From positions 1,417,501-1,481,500 of the forward strand of contig NW_024725521.1 of assembly GCF_018991925.1 (NCBI RefSeq): 64,000 nucleotides of DNA. The letters are read 5' to 3'. Both the position numbers and the translations under genes were made by a program. The notes under the pieces were generated by a model. That model did no database searches. It had not been told where the DNA came from and saw only the letters and a program-made list of their open reading frames with translations. The stretch comes from Homarus americanus (taxonomy: Eukaryota; Arthropoda; Malacostraca; Decapoda; Nephropidae). How positions within the stretch are numbered: the stretch's first letter is position 1; every line of letters starts with the position of its first letter. Shown piece by piece: positions 48,206 through 59,702 of this stretch.

Positions 48206-48399
48206 TAACTGACAATCATTAAACCACAAACATCAGATTCTCTGAGGTTTGGGCATCACAAAGATCTAACTTCAGTAGCAATTGGAAACTCAGGCATCCA
48301 CCAAGGGCAATATTCGTACTTCGACATTCTTACTGGCAGACTCAACACTCACTTATTTGACTAGTTTTACTAACAATAAATACAGTTGAAGCTTTCAAC

Positions 48400-48985
48400 A
48401 TCACTCACAAGAGATCTTGAATGTTTCATCTGTAATCAGACATATCTGACACAATATAATATCACTGGGTTCTTACTCAATTTCAAATCTACGAACATGG
48501 TATGAGCTCTGAAGAAATAACATAGTCTCGGAGATACATGAAATTGAGAGAAAACTGAGGGCTCAGACGTCCTGAAGCGATAAGAAAACAGACGCCTCAG
48601 ATGGGGGACTCAATAAAGAAAGCATAGCTACCTGTTTTATGGGCTATTGAGGGTAATATGAATAATTTAATTTTATGTTAACTAACATGTATGACTGGTC
48701 ATTACATTGCTTTCCCCTCCTCAAAGATTTATATTATGCAGTATAGGCAATTAAACATTTACAGTAATTACATGATCTTCCAAAACAAAATATACTGAAA
48801 TACTTGGTTATTTGTCAGAATACATACTGTACAACATACATATGTTACAGAATTTTCACATACATAAAAAAAAAAATTGCACATCAAATGAATTTTGTAC
48901 TGACCACGGTCATACGTGTTTGTTAACGTAAAATCAAACGATTGATATTACGCTCACTAGCCCACAAAACAGGTAGCTATGCCCT
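48400..48985. repeat. Second and third copies of an inner repeat, one inverted
   Basis: aagcgataagaaaacagacg and gcatagctacctgttttatg (48570-48660) match the interior of the neighbouring MITE (47880-47955). An inverted copy, cactagcccacaaaacaggtagctat, with flanks lies at 48940-48985. Confidence 0.65.
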
Positions 48986-49699
48986 TGAACCCAGGGGATG
49001 CCTGAGGAAGAAGTAATCCACATCAATATAGAGTATACTCATACCAGTAGTTAATACACTTCTGATAAATGAAAGAATTGATGTTGACTTCAAGTTTTCT
49101 TCCAATTTCGTCAGTAGGAAACACGAAGACAAAAAAATATACTCATAGATAGCACATTTTCTGATATCCCCACCCCCCCTTCCATGAAAAAGAAAGGCTT
49201 GTACATATCAAATTGTTTTATTATCACTTTGAGCAGGTACAATGCTTGTGAGGGCAGTCTGTGTACAGTACTGTATACCCATAAGATGAGGGCTATTAAG
49301 TCAACAAAGTAAAAAAATGATATAGTTCTGTTAGGATTTTCTGAAACTGTAATGATGAGTCACTATAAAAATAAATATGACTGAACTGTGAATACCATCA
49401 CACTATTACAAATCCTTTAAATTCATCAATGACATTTATCATTTGTAGCAAAGGAGTCTTCTGCAGTGGATAGCGTAACTCATACTGTACAGGAAACCAG
49501 ATTTAAATTTCACCTTCTCACAAAATTTTACAATTATGCATATGCCAAACATTTTAGACTACAAAACAGAGGAGTGAAGGTAATACAGTACAGGGCTATT
49601 AAAAAAGAAGTACAGTAAACACTTTTAAACAGTCATAAAAGGTAACCCTTGTTTGTATTGGAGAGGAATGTGTATTAACTGCTGTAATAGAGAAAGCTG
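48986..49699. other. No gene seen
   Basis: AT-rich DNA, nothing recognised. Confidence 0.4.
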
Positions 49700-49734
49700 C
49701 CATCTTTTTATTAAAGACACCGTAAACAAAAATT

Positions 49735-50150
49735 TTATAGAGAAACCTGTCAAATTTTTTTATAGAGAAAACTGTCAAATTTTTTTTTTAGAGAAACCTT
49801 CAAGTTTTTTATTAGAGAAACCCTAAGTTTTTATATTATAGGGAACCCAATTTTTTTATGATAGGGAACCCTGAGTTTTTTATTATAGGGAACCCTGAGT
49901 TTTTTATTATAGGGAACCCTAAGTTTTTTATTATAGGGATCCCTAAGTTTTTTATTATAGGGACCCCTGAGTTTTTTATTATAGGGAACCCTAAGTTTTT
50001 TATTATAGGGATCCCTAAGTTCTTTATTATAGGGACCCCTGAGGTTTTTATTAAAGGGAACCCAAATTTTTTTATTATAGGGAACCCTAAGTGTTTTATT
50101 ATAAAGAAACCCTTAAGTTTTTTATTATAGGGAAACCCTCAGTATTTTAT
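49735..50150. repeat. 24-bp minisatellite, left part
   Basis: Units of ttttttattatagggaaccctaag (24 bp), best from 49855 on. The multiple-of-three length gives an open frame of IGNPEFFI octapeptides (49858-50130), which is an artefact. The array resumes after the inserted element, at 50850-50895. Confidence 0.9.
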
Positions 50151-50152
50151 TA

Positions 50153-50847
50153 CAGTAGGGTCGGGATATATTGCGACTTTATATAACAATTTTTTTATAT
50201 CATGGCTACCAAAATTAACAAAATTTTTCAATATAGTATAGCGATAAGTTTTTTTATTTCGCGAGGGAAATCGGGCAGGAAATATTTCAAATGTACCGCC
50301 ATGGTAAACAAATGCGTTATTTGCTCACCAGAAGCGCCACCATGGCTGCTCACTCATACATTCACGCTCAGCCGCTCAGTCTTTCTGAGTGAGTGACGAG
50401 TAAGCAGCCGACTCTGCTGCAGATTACGACTTCTAAGGTGAGTGTAATTGGGTTGCTAGTGACGTGAAAAGTGAAGTGAGGATAATGGAAAGCTTAATGG
50501 AAAAGATTTAATACTGTAACTAATATTTTTGGTGTTCGTTTATGTAGAAGTGAGGGTGGCAGTGTGGAGTCTACTGCCGGGTCTGGTGTTCCCAAGATGG
50601 TGTGTCAGCTGCCGAGTCTGTTGTTCCTTGATACTGATATTGAGATAGCCTGTTGTTCCCGAGTCTTAGTGTTCATTGGAGCTTAAGTTAGTAAGAAAAT
50701 TAACCCGTTAAGTCAAGTTTAGTCACTTTTTTGGGCCTCCAGAACCTAACCCTATTTTCCACATTGATTACATTTAATTATATAACGTTATTTAGTATAT
50801 AGCGAACATCGTTGGACCCTATCTCGCTATATATCCCAACCCTACAC
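50153..50847. mobile_element. Non-autonomous TA-flanked element inside the 24-bp minisatellite
   Basis: Left end TA|CAGTAGGGTCGGGATATATT; right end ...CTATATATCCCAACCCTACAC|TA. About 695 bp, no transposase. The same minisatellite unit (tatagggaaacccttaagttttttattat) continues directly beyond the right end, so the element inserted into a pre-existing array. Confidence 0.82.
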
Positions 50848-50895
50848 TATAGGGAAACCCTTAAGTTTTTTATTATCTTGATTCCCTTAATTTTT

Positions 50896-51330
50896 TTTAT
50901 GACAGTTAGATCTATAGTCCATCAATATTTCCTCACTGACTCTTGGGCAGCCAGCCAGGGCTCTTTTCGTTAAGAGATGCACCCTTGTTTTCAAATTGCC
51001 AAAACCAAGCACTTATTGATTCCCGTTGTAGTGGTTCTCTCCCATACTTCCTACGAACGTAAGTTGAACTCTCGTCACTGAATTTTTCTTTGCATATTGG
51101 ATAAGAGTGCTTTCTCTCAAGGAGACGTCATTTTAACTTTGATAGAGCCTCTGGTGTTAAAATTGATAAGTACCTTCTGGTGTCAATTAAAAATCAGAAT
51201 TTGGAGTTTTTTCTCTATTATTTAGTATGTATTCCATTCCCAATACACAAACAAGGGTTGCTCTTAATAACTGTTATTAAGTGTTTACTAATTTTAAATA
51301 ACCTTGTAGTGATATCTAGGTTAGTCGTAA
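50896..51330. other. No gene seen
   Basis: AT-rich DNA, nothing recognised. Confidence 0.4.
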
Positions 51331-51359
51331 CAATTGGTGCAGTGCACTTCTGGGAATGA

Positions 51360-51756
51360 GAGATTTCAGGGTAGCGAGATGATTCTCTCAAAGATGGAAA
51401 AAAATCTCGTCTCCGGAATTTTCCAGGAAACGGAAAAATTTTCCCGGGAGTTCCAGAAATTCTGCATTACATCATCTCTCAGGCCTGGAAAAATATCCCC
51501 CATCCCTGGAATTTTCCGGCTACCAGAAAATTTTTCTCGGAACTTATGGAAAATGTGCCTGATTTTCTCTCTCAAACTCGGACAAAACTCCCCCATCCCT
51601 GGAATTTTCCAGAAGATGTGCCCCTAGAAAAATCGTTCCCAAAGCCGGAATTTTCCAGAAAATTACGGTTTTAGGAATGATTTACCGAGAAAATAAAAAT
51701 TTCGGCTATAGGAGAGTTCCAGGTTTGAGGGACACCGGATAACGGAGATATTACTA
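51360..51756. mobile_element. 'ttccgg...ggagatattact' element, longest partial copy
   Basis: Several internally repeated ggaattttccrg blocks, ending ...ccggataacggagatattac. Two other copies are at 19610-19769 and 29310-29538. No clear left terminus. Confidence 0.5.
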
Positions 51757-51775
51757 TATAGAAACCTAACAATTA

Positions 51776-53015
51776 CGGTAGAACGTCGATTTAAAGCGAA
51801 TCAATTTAAAATTATTGATTTAAAGCGACATCCACAATTAAGGACACCTTATCAATTTAAAGCGAATCTTTCCTAATTTGTGCGGATTACCCCGGGGATT
51901 AAGTTACAATTTCAAATTTGAAGCTCAAAATTTCCAAAATGGGTCTTAAGCACCCCAAACGCTCCACCCCCGCCATCCCACTTCTCTGTCTTCAGTTGCT
52001 GCATGGGTATTGTCGGAGTAACAGCTGCCTCTCGTGTGTCAATTTAGTGAGCTTAAACCTCTCTCATACTCATTCATAATGCCCAAACACAAGCCAACTC
52101 TGTATTGTACATGTACGCAAATGTACTAAATAATTACTACATTTTTTATGTCTAGTGCAAACTATAGCATGTTTATATTCAAATTAATTACTATCTTACA
52201 AAAATCCCAGCTATGTAAGTAATATTCTCCAAGGTCAGTTCAGTGACATTTTATAAACAAAAAAACTTAAACTCCCTTAATGTAACTGATAACTACTCAC
52301 TGGGTAATCTCCCCGCCGGCTGGTCAATCCCTCACCTCACCCCCCCCCTCCTCCCCCCCTGCCTGGCTGTCAACACATCACCTCCCCCATCCCAGGGGTG
52401 AAGGTAGTTTTAGGTTTAAAATTTTTCTCTTATAAAATGTCACAGACTAAAGTTAGGAGACTATATAATTTGCATTGCTGGAATCCTTGCAAGATAGCGA
52501 ATAATTTGAATGTAGACATTACACACCTCAAATGAGGGATAAGGGATTGTGGACCTGTATTACATTACAGTAGTGATTTATGGGTTCTAGTGTATCTGGG
52601 TACTCTCTTAGTCGGGGCAAGGGGAGGGCCAGCATAAAGTAATAAAAAACTAAGTTGACAGGAAAGTGAAAGTGCTTGGCGAGTCAGACGAGAGGCTGGT
52701 GATGCGCGGCGCCAGTAAGACCACCCTCTCACATCAGCCGATTGCTAGTAAACAGACCTTTTCGCATCCCGTAATTTTAGCCGTGTTGATTTATGAGTGT
52801 TTGTTTTAGCATAATACTACAAAAAATAATGTTTTGTTTATTCTAGGAGATGGGCTGAGGTGCATCTGGGTAGGCTCTCAGTCTTTTTAGAATTTTGTGT
52901 TTCTTTAAAGTACCAAACTAAATTATTCCATTGAAACAACACTTTAATTTAGTGCGAATTCGGTTTAAAGCGACCTCTCTCGGAGCATATCTCATTTTAT
53001 ATCGACGTTCTACTG
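51776..53015. mobile_element. Non-autonomous TA-flanked element, 1.24 kb, with nested repeat
   Basis: Left end TA|CGGTAGAACGTCGATTTAAA, right end ...TTTATATCGACGTTCTACTG|TA. Additional tttaaagcga words lie next to both ends. At 52394-52515 it contains the dispersed repeat beginning gggtgaaggtagttttaggt that also occurs at 28907 and, in part, at 18746. Confidence 0.8.
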
Positions 53016-53089
53016 TATATGGCCCCATTAAAATTAATATAAATTAAAACCTTAGAAAGATGAGTGGTGGAACAAAGGCCAGGAATATA

Positions 53090-53180
53090 CAACAAATGAT
53101 TCAGTAAAGAGCATATAATACACAACAGATGATTCAGTAAAGAGCATATAATACACAACAGATGATTCAGTAAAGAGGTC
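53090..53180. repeat. 33-bp tandem repeat, about 2.5 units
   Basis: Unit acaacagatgattcagtaaa followed by gagcatataatac. Short array without coding relevance. Confidence 0.85.
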
Positions 53181-54843
53181 TTCTTTAAATTCACATCTTC
53201 TCCAAGTGCTATATATATCGCTGACAAAAATAACAGCTTGATTAAATTAAAAAATTTTTAGGCTGGTTTAAAGTTAATCAATGTGTATACAATGTGGTAC
53301 TAAACTAGTGCAAATTTTAAAGTCAATACCACACCTTCAATTAAAACTTGTGCAATTTAATTAAAACTAAATTTAAATTAATATAAATGAGGAATTCATA
53401 TTAACAGCCTTTCCCTTAGCAACTCCTGTAAAGTGCTCAATGAGTCAGTGAGGTCGGGATGTAGGTTACCCAAAACGTTAGTGGCAGTGATTTAACTTAT
53501 ACAATTTGTTTAAGCTCCCCCAATGAAATCATCTCCCTCAATCCCCTTCACTTTGGGACATGACTTTTAATATTTTATTTGGGTAATGCCAGATTATTTT
53601 ATTCACCAAAGAGAGACAAGAGATTTTAAAAGGATGATTTCAAGGCCCTAGTCACCATATCTTAAGTCAGTCTAAAATCTCAAAACACCCTTAACAACGA
53701 TAATATCTTACAAAGCTATTCATGAACTACAATGGGATCTGGGTCACAGGACAGCATATGTACCCCACAACAACATTATCTAGCACTACATTCAAGTCAA
53801 AAAACAAAAGCTTATCCTTACCTGGGAACATTTCCCCGAGTCAAAATCACAACAAACATGTACCGAGACAAAATTGGACTTTGGTCTAATACATAACACA
53901 TAATCATGTATTTTACCCCAAACTTGGCATTTGTTTGGATCAAAGGAATGCAAATGAACACAAAAAATCATGAACATGACAACACAATGACAATCCCGAG
54001 GTTGGAGTGTTGACAGACCTATAAGCAGACTTGGTCCACACAATCATATTGTGTTTTTAGCCATTTCAACTTTTTCCCCAAAATGTTCACAAGGACTCAT
54101 AATTAATGGGACTGCAATTCACTTACCAAAACATAAGTCACATTCCAAAAGAAAATAAGCTATAGGAACTCATTAAGACCTAATGGGAAATGTCTCCCAA
54201 GTGAACACCTCATGGGTGCTACTTAGGTACAGGGCCTTGAAGCAAGTTTATGTTGCACCACTGAAAGAGTTAATAAACTAAGGGAAACACACCTAACTCT
54301 AGTTCAGTAGGCCATCCTGTAACAGACGAAGATGCAGTGCATACATTCCAGTGCAATTATATATACTGTACCGGTAAACTTAATGATGACTGTTGCCCCA
54401 AAGTCTTACTTTTATGGGATACTGATGCAACTGGAAGTTAAAGACTAATTGTATAGTTAAGTCTAACCAATAATGTGAGTGGTACCCTGGGTCTCGATTC
54501 TGTTGATTTACGGTAGTGAATGCTTTACAAAAGTCAACAAGTGAAGGAAATTTAGGTTATACAGTAAAGGGATCAAAGAAATACCACAACAGGTCTCATG
54601 TATTAATTTAACCTATGTCTTTTTAACTTTATATAGGACTTATTTGGTAATTCCCACTACAAAGAGACAGCTTATTAGGATACTGATGGTAACACTTAAG
54701 AGAGTTTGATTGAGTAAAGGCAGCATGCTATTACAAGGGGTAATGTTCTTTAGGTAGATGATTTGAACTTGAGATGTCTGCGAGAAAAATCTATATACCC
54801 AAGTGAGGTACTGCAGGTCTTTTAACATCCTTCCTTACACCTG
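53181..54843. other. Downstream of DPY30; 3' UTR then intergenic
   Basis: No gene recognised. The nearest AATAAA on the minus strand that I find (plus tttatt at 53598-53603) is 1.2 kb past the stop, so the real polyadenylation site is uncertain. Confidence 0.4.
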
Positions 54844-54919
54844 TTATGTGTTGCCATTAGTGAATTGTGGCTTATTCTTAAGAAGGTAATTTGCCAGCCA
54901 CTCTATTGGATCCCCCGGT
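54844..54919 (-). CDS. DPY30: DPY30 exon 3 (C-terminus)
   Basis: Acceptor gtttcAG before 54919. It completes the Arg of QLNKER and encodes [19 protein letters not shown] to NGNT, then TAA at 54846-54844. This is the second helix of the Dpy-30 motif. Confidence 0.93.
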
Positions 54920-57900
54920 CTGAAACACAAGAGATGACCTGTAAAAGCTGTTTATCACTTGCTCTTCATTAAGGGATTCAACTTAATGAATATATTGTAA
55001 TTTTTTACTTTGAATAGTTTAGTGAAACTGCATTAAAATTATGCACAAGAAATTACTCATTATGCCGACACACAGATGGCAAAAATAAATACTGTATGCA
55101 GGGGAGGATCCTGTGGGGGATTCTGGGATCCAGACCCCCCCCCCCTTTTCATCAGAAAATTCTAATACTTTTTTTTTTAATGCAGTATTCTACTCTGGCA
55201 TTTGTGTATAGTAAAAAGTAATTATTACTGCCCTCAGAATATCTCCTAATATCAAGTGCACATGGCTTCAAAATGCCCATGATATAGGTAAAAAAAAAAA
55301 AAATCGGGGGAAGGAGGTGGTGGCCTTACAGCATCGCCAAAACACCCCAGCTGGGTGGGCTTGCTGTGATCGCCATGTTCCCCTGCCCACAACTTCTTCG
55401 ACAACCCCCTCTCCCCCTTTTGATATTTCTGGATCCACACCCTGTTATGGTGTTGTATTCATGAATTTTTGCAGGTAGTAGGCAGCTACCAAACAGGGAG
55501 GTACTACTGCCTGGGAAGATATTGGAAGCATAATGTGTTGTCTAACGGTAGACCCTGTTGCTATATGGCATCACGAATATTGTGACCAAGTCCCAGGCTG
55601 CTGATCTGACTTTCTGCCTCATTTACACACAATTGCAGGATCTAGATTGTTTCTCTTACTTGGTAACATAACATACATACTACAGCGCTTCTCACTATTT
55701 AATTTATTTTTTTAATTTTTGTATTTCTTTGTATTTCTTTATTATTATTATTACAGTGTTGTTATTATTATTATTGCTATCATTATTATTATTATTTTTT
55801 ATTATAAATTTTATTTACTATGAATTACTGTATTATTATTACATTTTCGCCCCTCAGGCCCTGATGTGTGTCAGTGACCTGTGCCCAGGTGGGCTAATCC
55901 TGAAAAAAAAAAAAAAAAAAAGAACAAAAATAAAGGAGAAAAAAAGAAAAAGATATGGGGTCCAGTTTGTATGCAGTACTGTAATACTGTTCTAACAACA
56001 GCCCCGAATTCACTCTGAACCTCTGCAATACCAACTGTGCTAATCCTGTCTTGGTGTTTCACAATATTAATTGTAACTATTACATAATTAATTACACAAA
56101 CCTATCTATCTGACTTCATTCACAGCCACATTAAATCAACACAACACTTTAATAACATACAAATCTAACATACTAAGCAACACTAACCTTTCCTTGTTGA
56201 GCTGTGTGACGGCTTGTAAGAGGATGGGCACCACAGTCTGGTCAAGGTATTGGCGTGTAGGTAATGATGACACATCAACCCTTGGTCTCTTAGCTGAGGT
56301 CTCTCCATTACTCTCACCACCTCCACCGCTCACCTTCTGTTGGGATGTCAACCATGTCCTTCTTAATTAATCACATGAGTCTGTTGTCATTTGCATTCAT
56401 CAAAATATTACTCGCCAAATATTTTCTCAAAGGTGATGATTAAGATGGTCATCTCATCACCCGGTGCTTTATGAGTACTGTACCTAGGAGGAGGAAGGGT
56501 GATGTGAGGTAGTGATGGTGTGAGGGGCAGGAGGGGGTGGTGTGAGGTGGTGATGGTGCAGGGGGCAGGAGGAGGGTGGTGTGAAGTAGTGGTGGTGTGG
56601 GGGGCAGGGGGGCAGTGTGAGGTAGTGAAAGTGTGGGGGAGCAGGAGGGGGGTGGTGAGGTAGAGATGGTGTGGGGGAGTGGGAGGGGGGTGGTGTGAGG
56701 TAGTGATGATGTGGCTGTTGCAAATCTGACCGATTCACGCTTTCGGAGGACACATTTAATATACCGTATATTCATTTTTACCCACAATAAGGCATACTAA
56801 GACAAATTACGTATAGTAAATCTACAGTATGCAAAACTATCATTTTAAAAGATCAGAATCACACTGAACTATGACACGGCTCCTGAAGGTTGGTGGATGA
56901 GTGTGACAGATTGGGAGCTTGGCTGCTCAGCCGTCAGCAGAGGCGGGAAATATGAAGTTGCTCGCAGTCATATTTCTTGCCTCTGCTGATGGCCATGTAA
57001 TATTTCAATGTGATTCTGATCTTTTAAAATGTCAGTTTTTCCATACCCGGTAATGTAGTATTACTGATACGTAATTTGTCTTAGCATGCCTTATTGTGGG
57101 TAAAAATAACTACTGTATATACTAAATGCGTCCTCTGAAAGCGTCAATTTGCTACCAGAGTTTAACAGTTAATTCATGTATAAGATTTCTGATAAACTTC
57201 CTAGGTGCTCATGTTTGAAATAATGAATGTATGTATGTGAATATAATTTTGCTGAATATCTTTCTCTTCAGAAAAGGTCATCCCAACGATTATGAAACAA
57301 ACTCATTTAGAAATACATCATTACTTCAGGACGAAATCGGATAGATTTGCAATAGCCAATCAGCTATCTATAACTCTTGAGGAGGGGGCGGGACATCTCT
57401 TCTCAGCTGGGAAGAAATGCACACTAAGACCCAGGACAAAAATGGGCAAGAGGACCATCTAGTTATCCTGAGAAAAACACCCCCTTCAGTGTCTAAATTT
57501 CTCTCAAGATGAATGGCTCCACAGGACAGATGCTTCACCACTTTGTACAGTGATGTTATCTGCTTGTTTTAATGGTCATATGTTTTCCCTAATTTCCCCT
57601 AACTTGGTTTTTTGGGCTTATAATTACAGTAGGAGGAATCTTGAACATAATCTTCACCAGTTCCCATGATTTTTACTCCCAAGACTTAAAATTTATCTGT
57701 TTTAAATTGTCGCTATAGCTTGGATGTTGTCTTTGGGTATTAAAAACTCCTGCCACAGTTTTTATTTTGTCTATCCTTATGAAAACCATAGTATGGCTAG
57801 GAATTTGAAGTACTACTGTACTTCAATGGGTAAGGAGTTGTTTTGCAGTATCTACAGTGATCCAGTGTAGCCTGTCCACGAAACACCTTAAGTCACCAGA

Positions 57901-58299
57901 TCATGGCAGGGACTAGCAAAGGGTATTCTAATGAAGGTATTACACAAGTCATTTCTTGATGACCAATTGATTATAAACAGCTTACTATCACTTCTGCAAA
58001 CTAAACACCAACAAATGAAGCAACTAATATGATAACAAATTCTGAGAAGCTTTTAGCAATCAAACGATTATCTTTCTATCTTGCTCTATAATGAAATGAT
58101 CAGAGTACCCTATAGTTATTTCATGAGCATACACAATAAATATGCATGTAAATACTCGTAATGTTTTACAAAAAAATGACAGATGTAGATTAAATTCATG
58201 TCATAATGTTAATTTTACCAATTACAATAAGCTTAAACCAACAACAATTACCTCCACGGCATCACTTACAACATCTGAAGATTCTGCTTCCGAATCCAT
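54844..58299 (-). CDS. DPY30: DPY30 homologue (three coding exons, 90 aa)
   Basis: Exons 58252-58299, 56188-56336 and 54844-54919 join in phase (0, then 2+1) into 90 residues; human DPY30 has 99. The conserved dimerisation motif spans about residues 41-83: [25 protein letters not shown], and [19 protein letters not shown]. The N-terminus is acidic, Ser/Gly-rich and variable, as in other species. DPY30 is the homodimeric core subunit of COMPASS/MLL H3K4 methyltransferases and binds the ASH2L helix through this motif; it also joins other nuclear complexes. Intron 1 carries a minisatellite and a fold-back element. Gene identity is very secure; the alternative donor in exon 1 (after SSDV, at gtaagtg) leaves the N-terminus slightly uncertain. 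Confidence 0.94.
54920..56187 (-). repeat. DPY30 intron 2 with low-complexity tracts
   Basis: Contains a poly-C run (55136-55145), a (TTA)n-like tract at 55739-55850, and poly-A tracts at about 55290 and 55902. The small open frames are compositional. No gene. Confidence 0.6.
56188..56336 (-). CDS. DPY30: DPY30 exon 2
   Basis: Acceptor cccaacAG before 56336, donor GTTAGT below 56188; 149 nt. It encodes [20 protein letters not shown] and then [19 protein letters not shown], the first Dpy-30 helix. Confidence 0.94.
56486..56718. repeat. G-rich minisatellite in DPY30 intron 1
   Basis: Imperfect units of gtagtgatggtgtgaggggc with aggagggggtg. The Pro/His/Thr/Ser-rich minus frames are artefacts of the array. 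Confidence 0.85.
56719..57154. mobile_element. Fold-back (hairpin) element in DPY30 intron 1
   Basis: Arms of about 130-150 bp: gcaaatctgac...cacgctttcggaggac...ttaccc acaataaggcat...cattttaaaagatcagaatcac on the left, and the inverse at 57005-57154 (gtgattctgatcttttaaaa ... gcctta ttgtgggtaaaaat ... gcgtcctctgaaagcgtc). The centre holds a second palindrome (cagcagaggcgggaaatatga / tcatatttcttgcctctgctg). No coding capacity. Almost the whole element can fold back on itself. Confidence 0.8.
57155..58251 (-). other. DPY30 intron 1, remainder
   Basis: AT-rich intron without recognisable features. Confidence 0.4.
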
Positions 58300-58313
58300 T
58301 GTCCACTGCCTTC
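58252..58313 (-). CDS. DPY30: DPY30 first coding exon
   Basis: Acceptor tattacAG before 58313, 14 nt of 5' UTR (gaaggcagtggaca), ATG at 58299, then [16 protein letters not shown] to donor GTAATT. An upstream acceptor means at least one more 5' non-coding exon. Confidence 0.85.
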
Positions 58314-59529
58314 CTGTAATACATAAAAATCTTTAACTCTAATTCTAAAAGAAAAACTATTACACTGCCAGCAATAGGAATAGAAAAACCCTATAGTAAG
58401 TAGATTTGTAATTTCTCTCTATACAGTACACTACAGTACAGTACATTGTATTCAGAGGTACTGTAACATTCCCTAGCAGTAACTCGCATTGTGGCTGTCT
58501 CATAAACACAAATGGAGAGCAGGAGCTCTATTCTCTAAATCTGATCCCCTAGAAAATATATATTATGTTCATAAACTTTTATAGAATCTTCTCATTACCC
58601 ATAAGAGTGACTGTAGTTCTACTTATTTAAAAAAATACCCATGAGCATTTTATAACCAATGAACATCCTTTGACTCCATGTTATTCAGCCAGCCAGACGA
58701 AGCCCCAAAGCTACAACATAACTGAAAGATCAGCAACTTTCCCTTTAAGACCAATGCCTAAAATGAAGTTTACAGGCACAAGTTATGAACTAAAGCAGAG
58801 AACTAGTGGAGTGACTGCCACATAAGCAATGCCCATTTCCCCAGGTGCTTGTTCAGCTACAATATCCACCCACAATAACAATCTTTGCTTTTATCCTCTG
58901 GGTGAGGACACCCATCCTGCTCTACCTGATCCCATTTTCAACTACATTAGTGCACCTGTAGGCCCTTGCACCTCCTGAGCACCAATTTTTCAATAATTCA
59001 AAATAAAAAACATTATACTTTGAAAGTAAAGTACCATGAATACAGTTATCATTATTTATAAGGAGAACAATGAATGACAATAAGGTGTATCAAGACACAG
59101 CTCACCTTGTATATTTAGTCATGTGCTATAGTTTACTCGGTACCAATAAGTTTAACAGACACTGTACTGTATTGTCTATTCTCCTTGATGTCTGGAGTGT
59201 TGACGGGCCGTCATCTAGGCAGGCTGTGTCGGGACTCCCTCGGTAGGGGAATATGCTAGTAAGTACAGTACTTGTTGTTGGGTCTGGGGAAGGTATTCAT
59301 CAGACTTTTGGTGGGAAGCTGTCCTACACAATACTAACCTTACATGAGCATTAAATTAAACAATATTGAGATTTGCTAAGCCTAATACAGTATTAATTTC
59401 ATGGCAAATATAATAATTATAATCCCTATATCCCCTAAATCCCGTATTACATAATAATATTCTTAAACCATATATTAATGTTTACTATCAAAACAATAAA
59501 TCAGATAAAGTTTTGACAAGCGCACTTAC
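58314..59529 (-). other. Probable 5' UTR intron of DPY30
   Basis: No gene seen. Bounded on its upstream side by a good donor site on the minus strand, cacgg|GTAAGTGCG at 59529-59521. Confidence 0.4.
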
Positions 59530-59640
59530 CCGTGATTACAAAATATACAATGCGTAAAAAATCAATAGGTAGAATGCTGCTCGTCAAATTTGTTATCAAA
59601 AGTTTGACAGCGCTGCCATTACCATTAGGTTCACTACATT
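59530..59640 (-). promoter_or_regulatory. Possible DPY30 5' non-coding exon and promoter
   Basis: Minus-strand sequence ending TAATCACGG|GTAAGTGCG gives a strong donor at the distance expected for a leader exon. The transcription start is not identifiable by eye. Inference only. Confidence 0.35.
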
Positions 59641-59702
59641 AATATACTCTTTATTTTCTATTATATTTTGCTTCTATCACACCAATATATAACTGAAAAT
59701 CA

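Noticed and set aside
49858..50130. Repeated IGNPEFFI peptide as a structural protein
   Set aside because: 24-bp minisatellite; the ORF ends where the repeat phase slips.
53792..54043. 83-codon Cys-rich minus-strand ORF as a secreted peptide
   Set aside because: No convincing signal peptide or splice context, and no recognisable cysteine spacing; likely chance.
56449..56787. 112-codon Pro/His/Thr-rich minus-strand ORF
   Set aside because: Product of the G-rich minisatellite in DPY30 intron 1.
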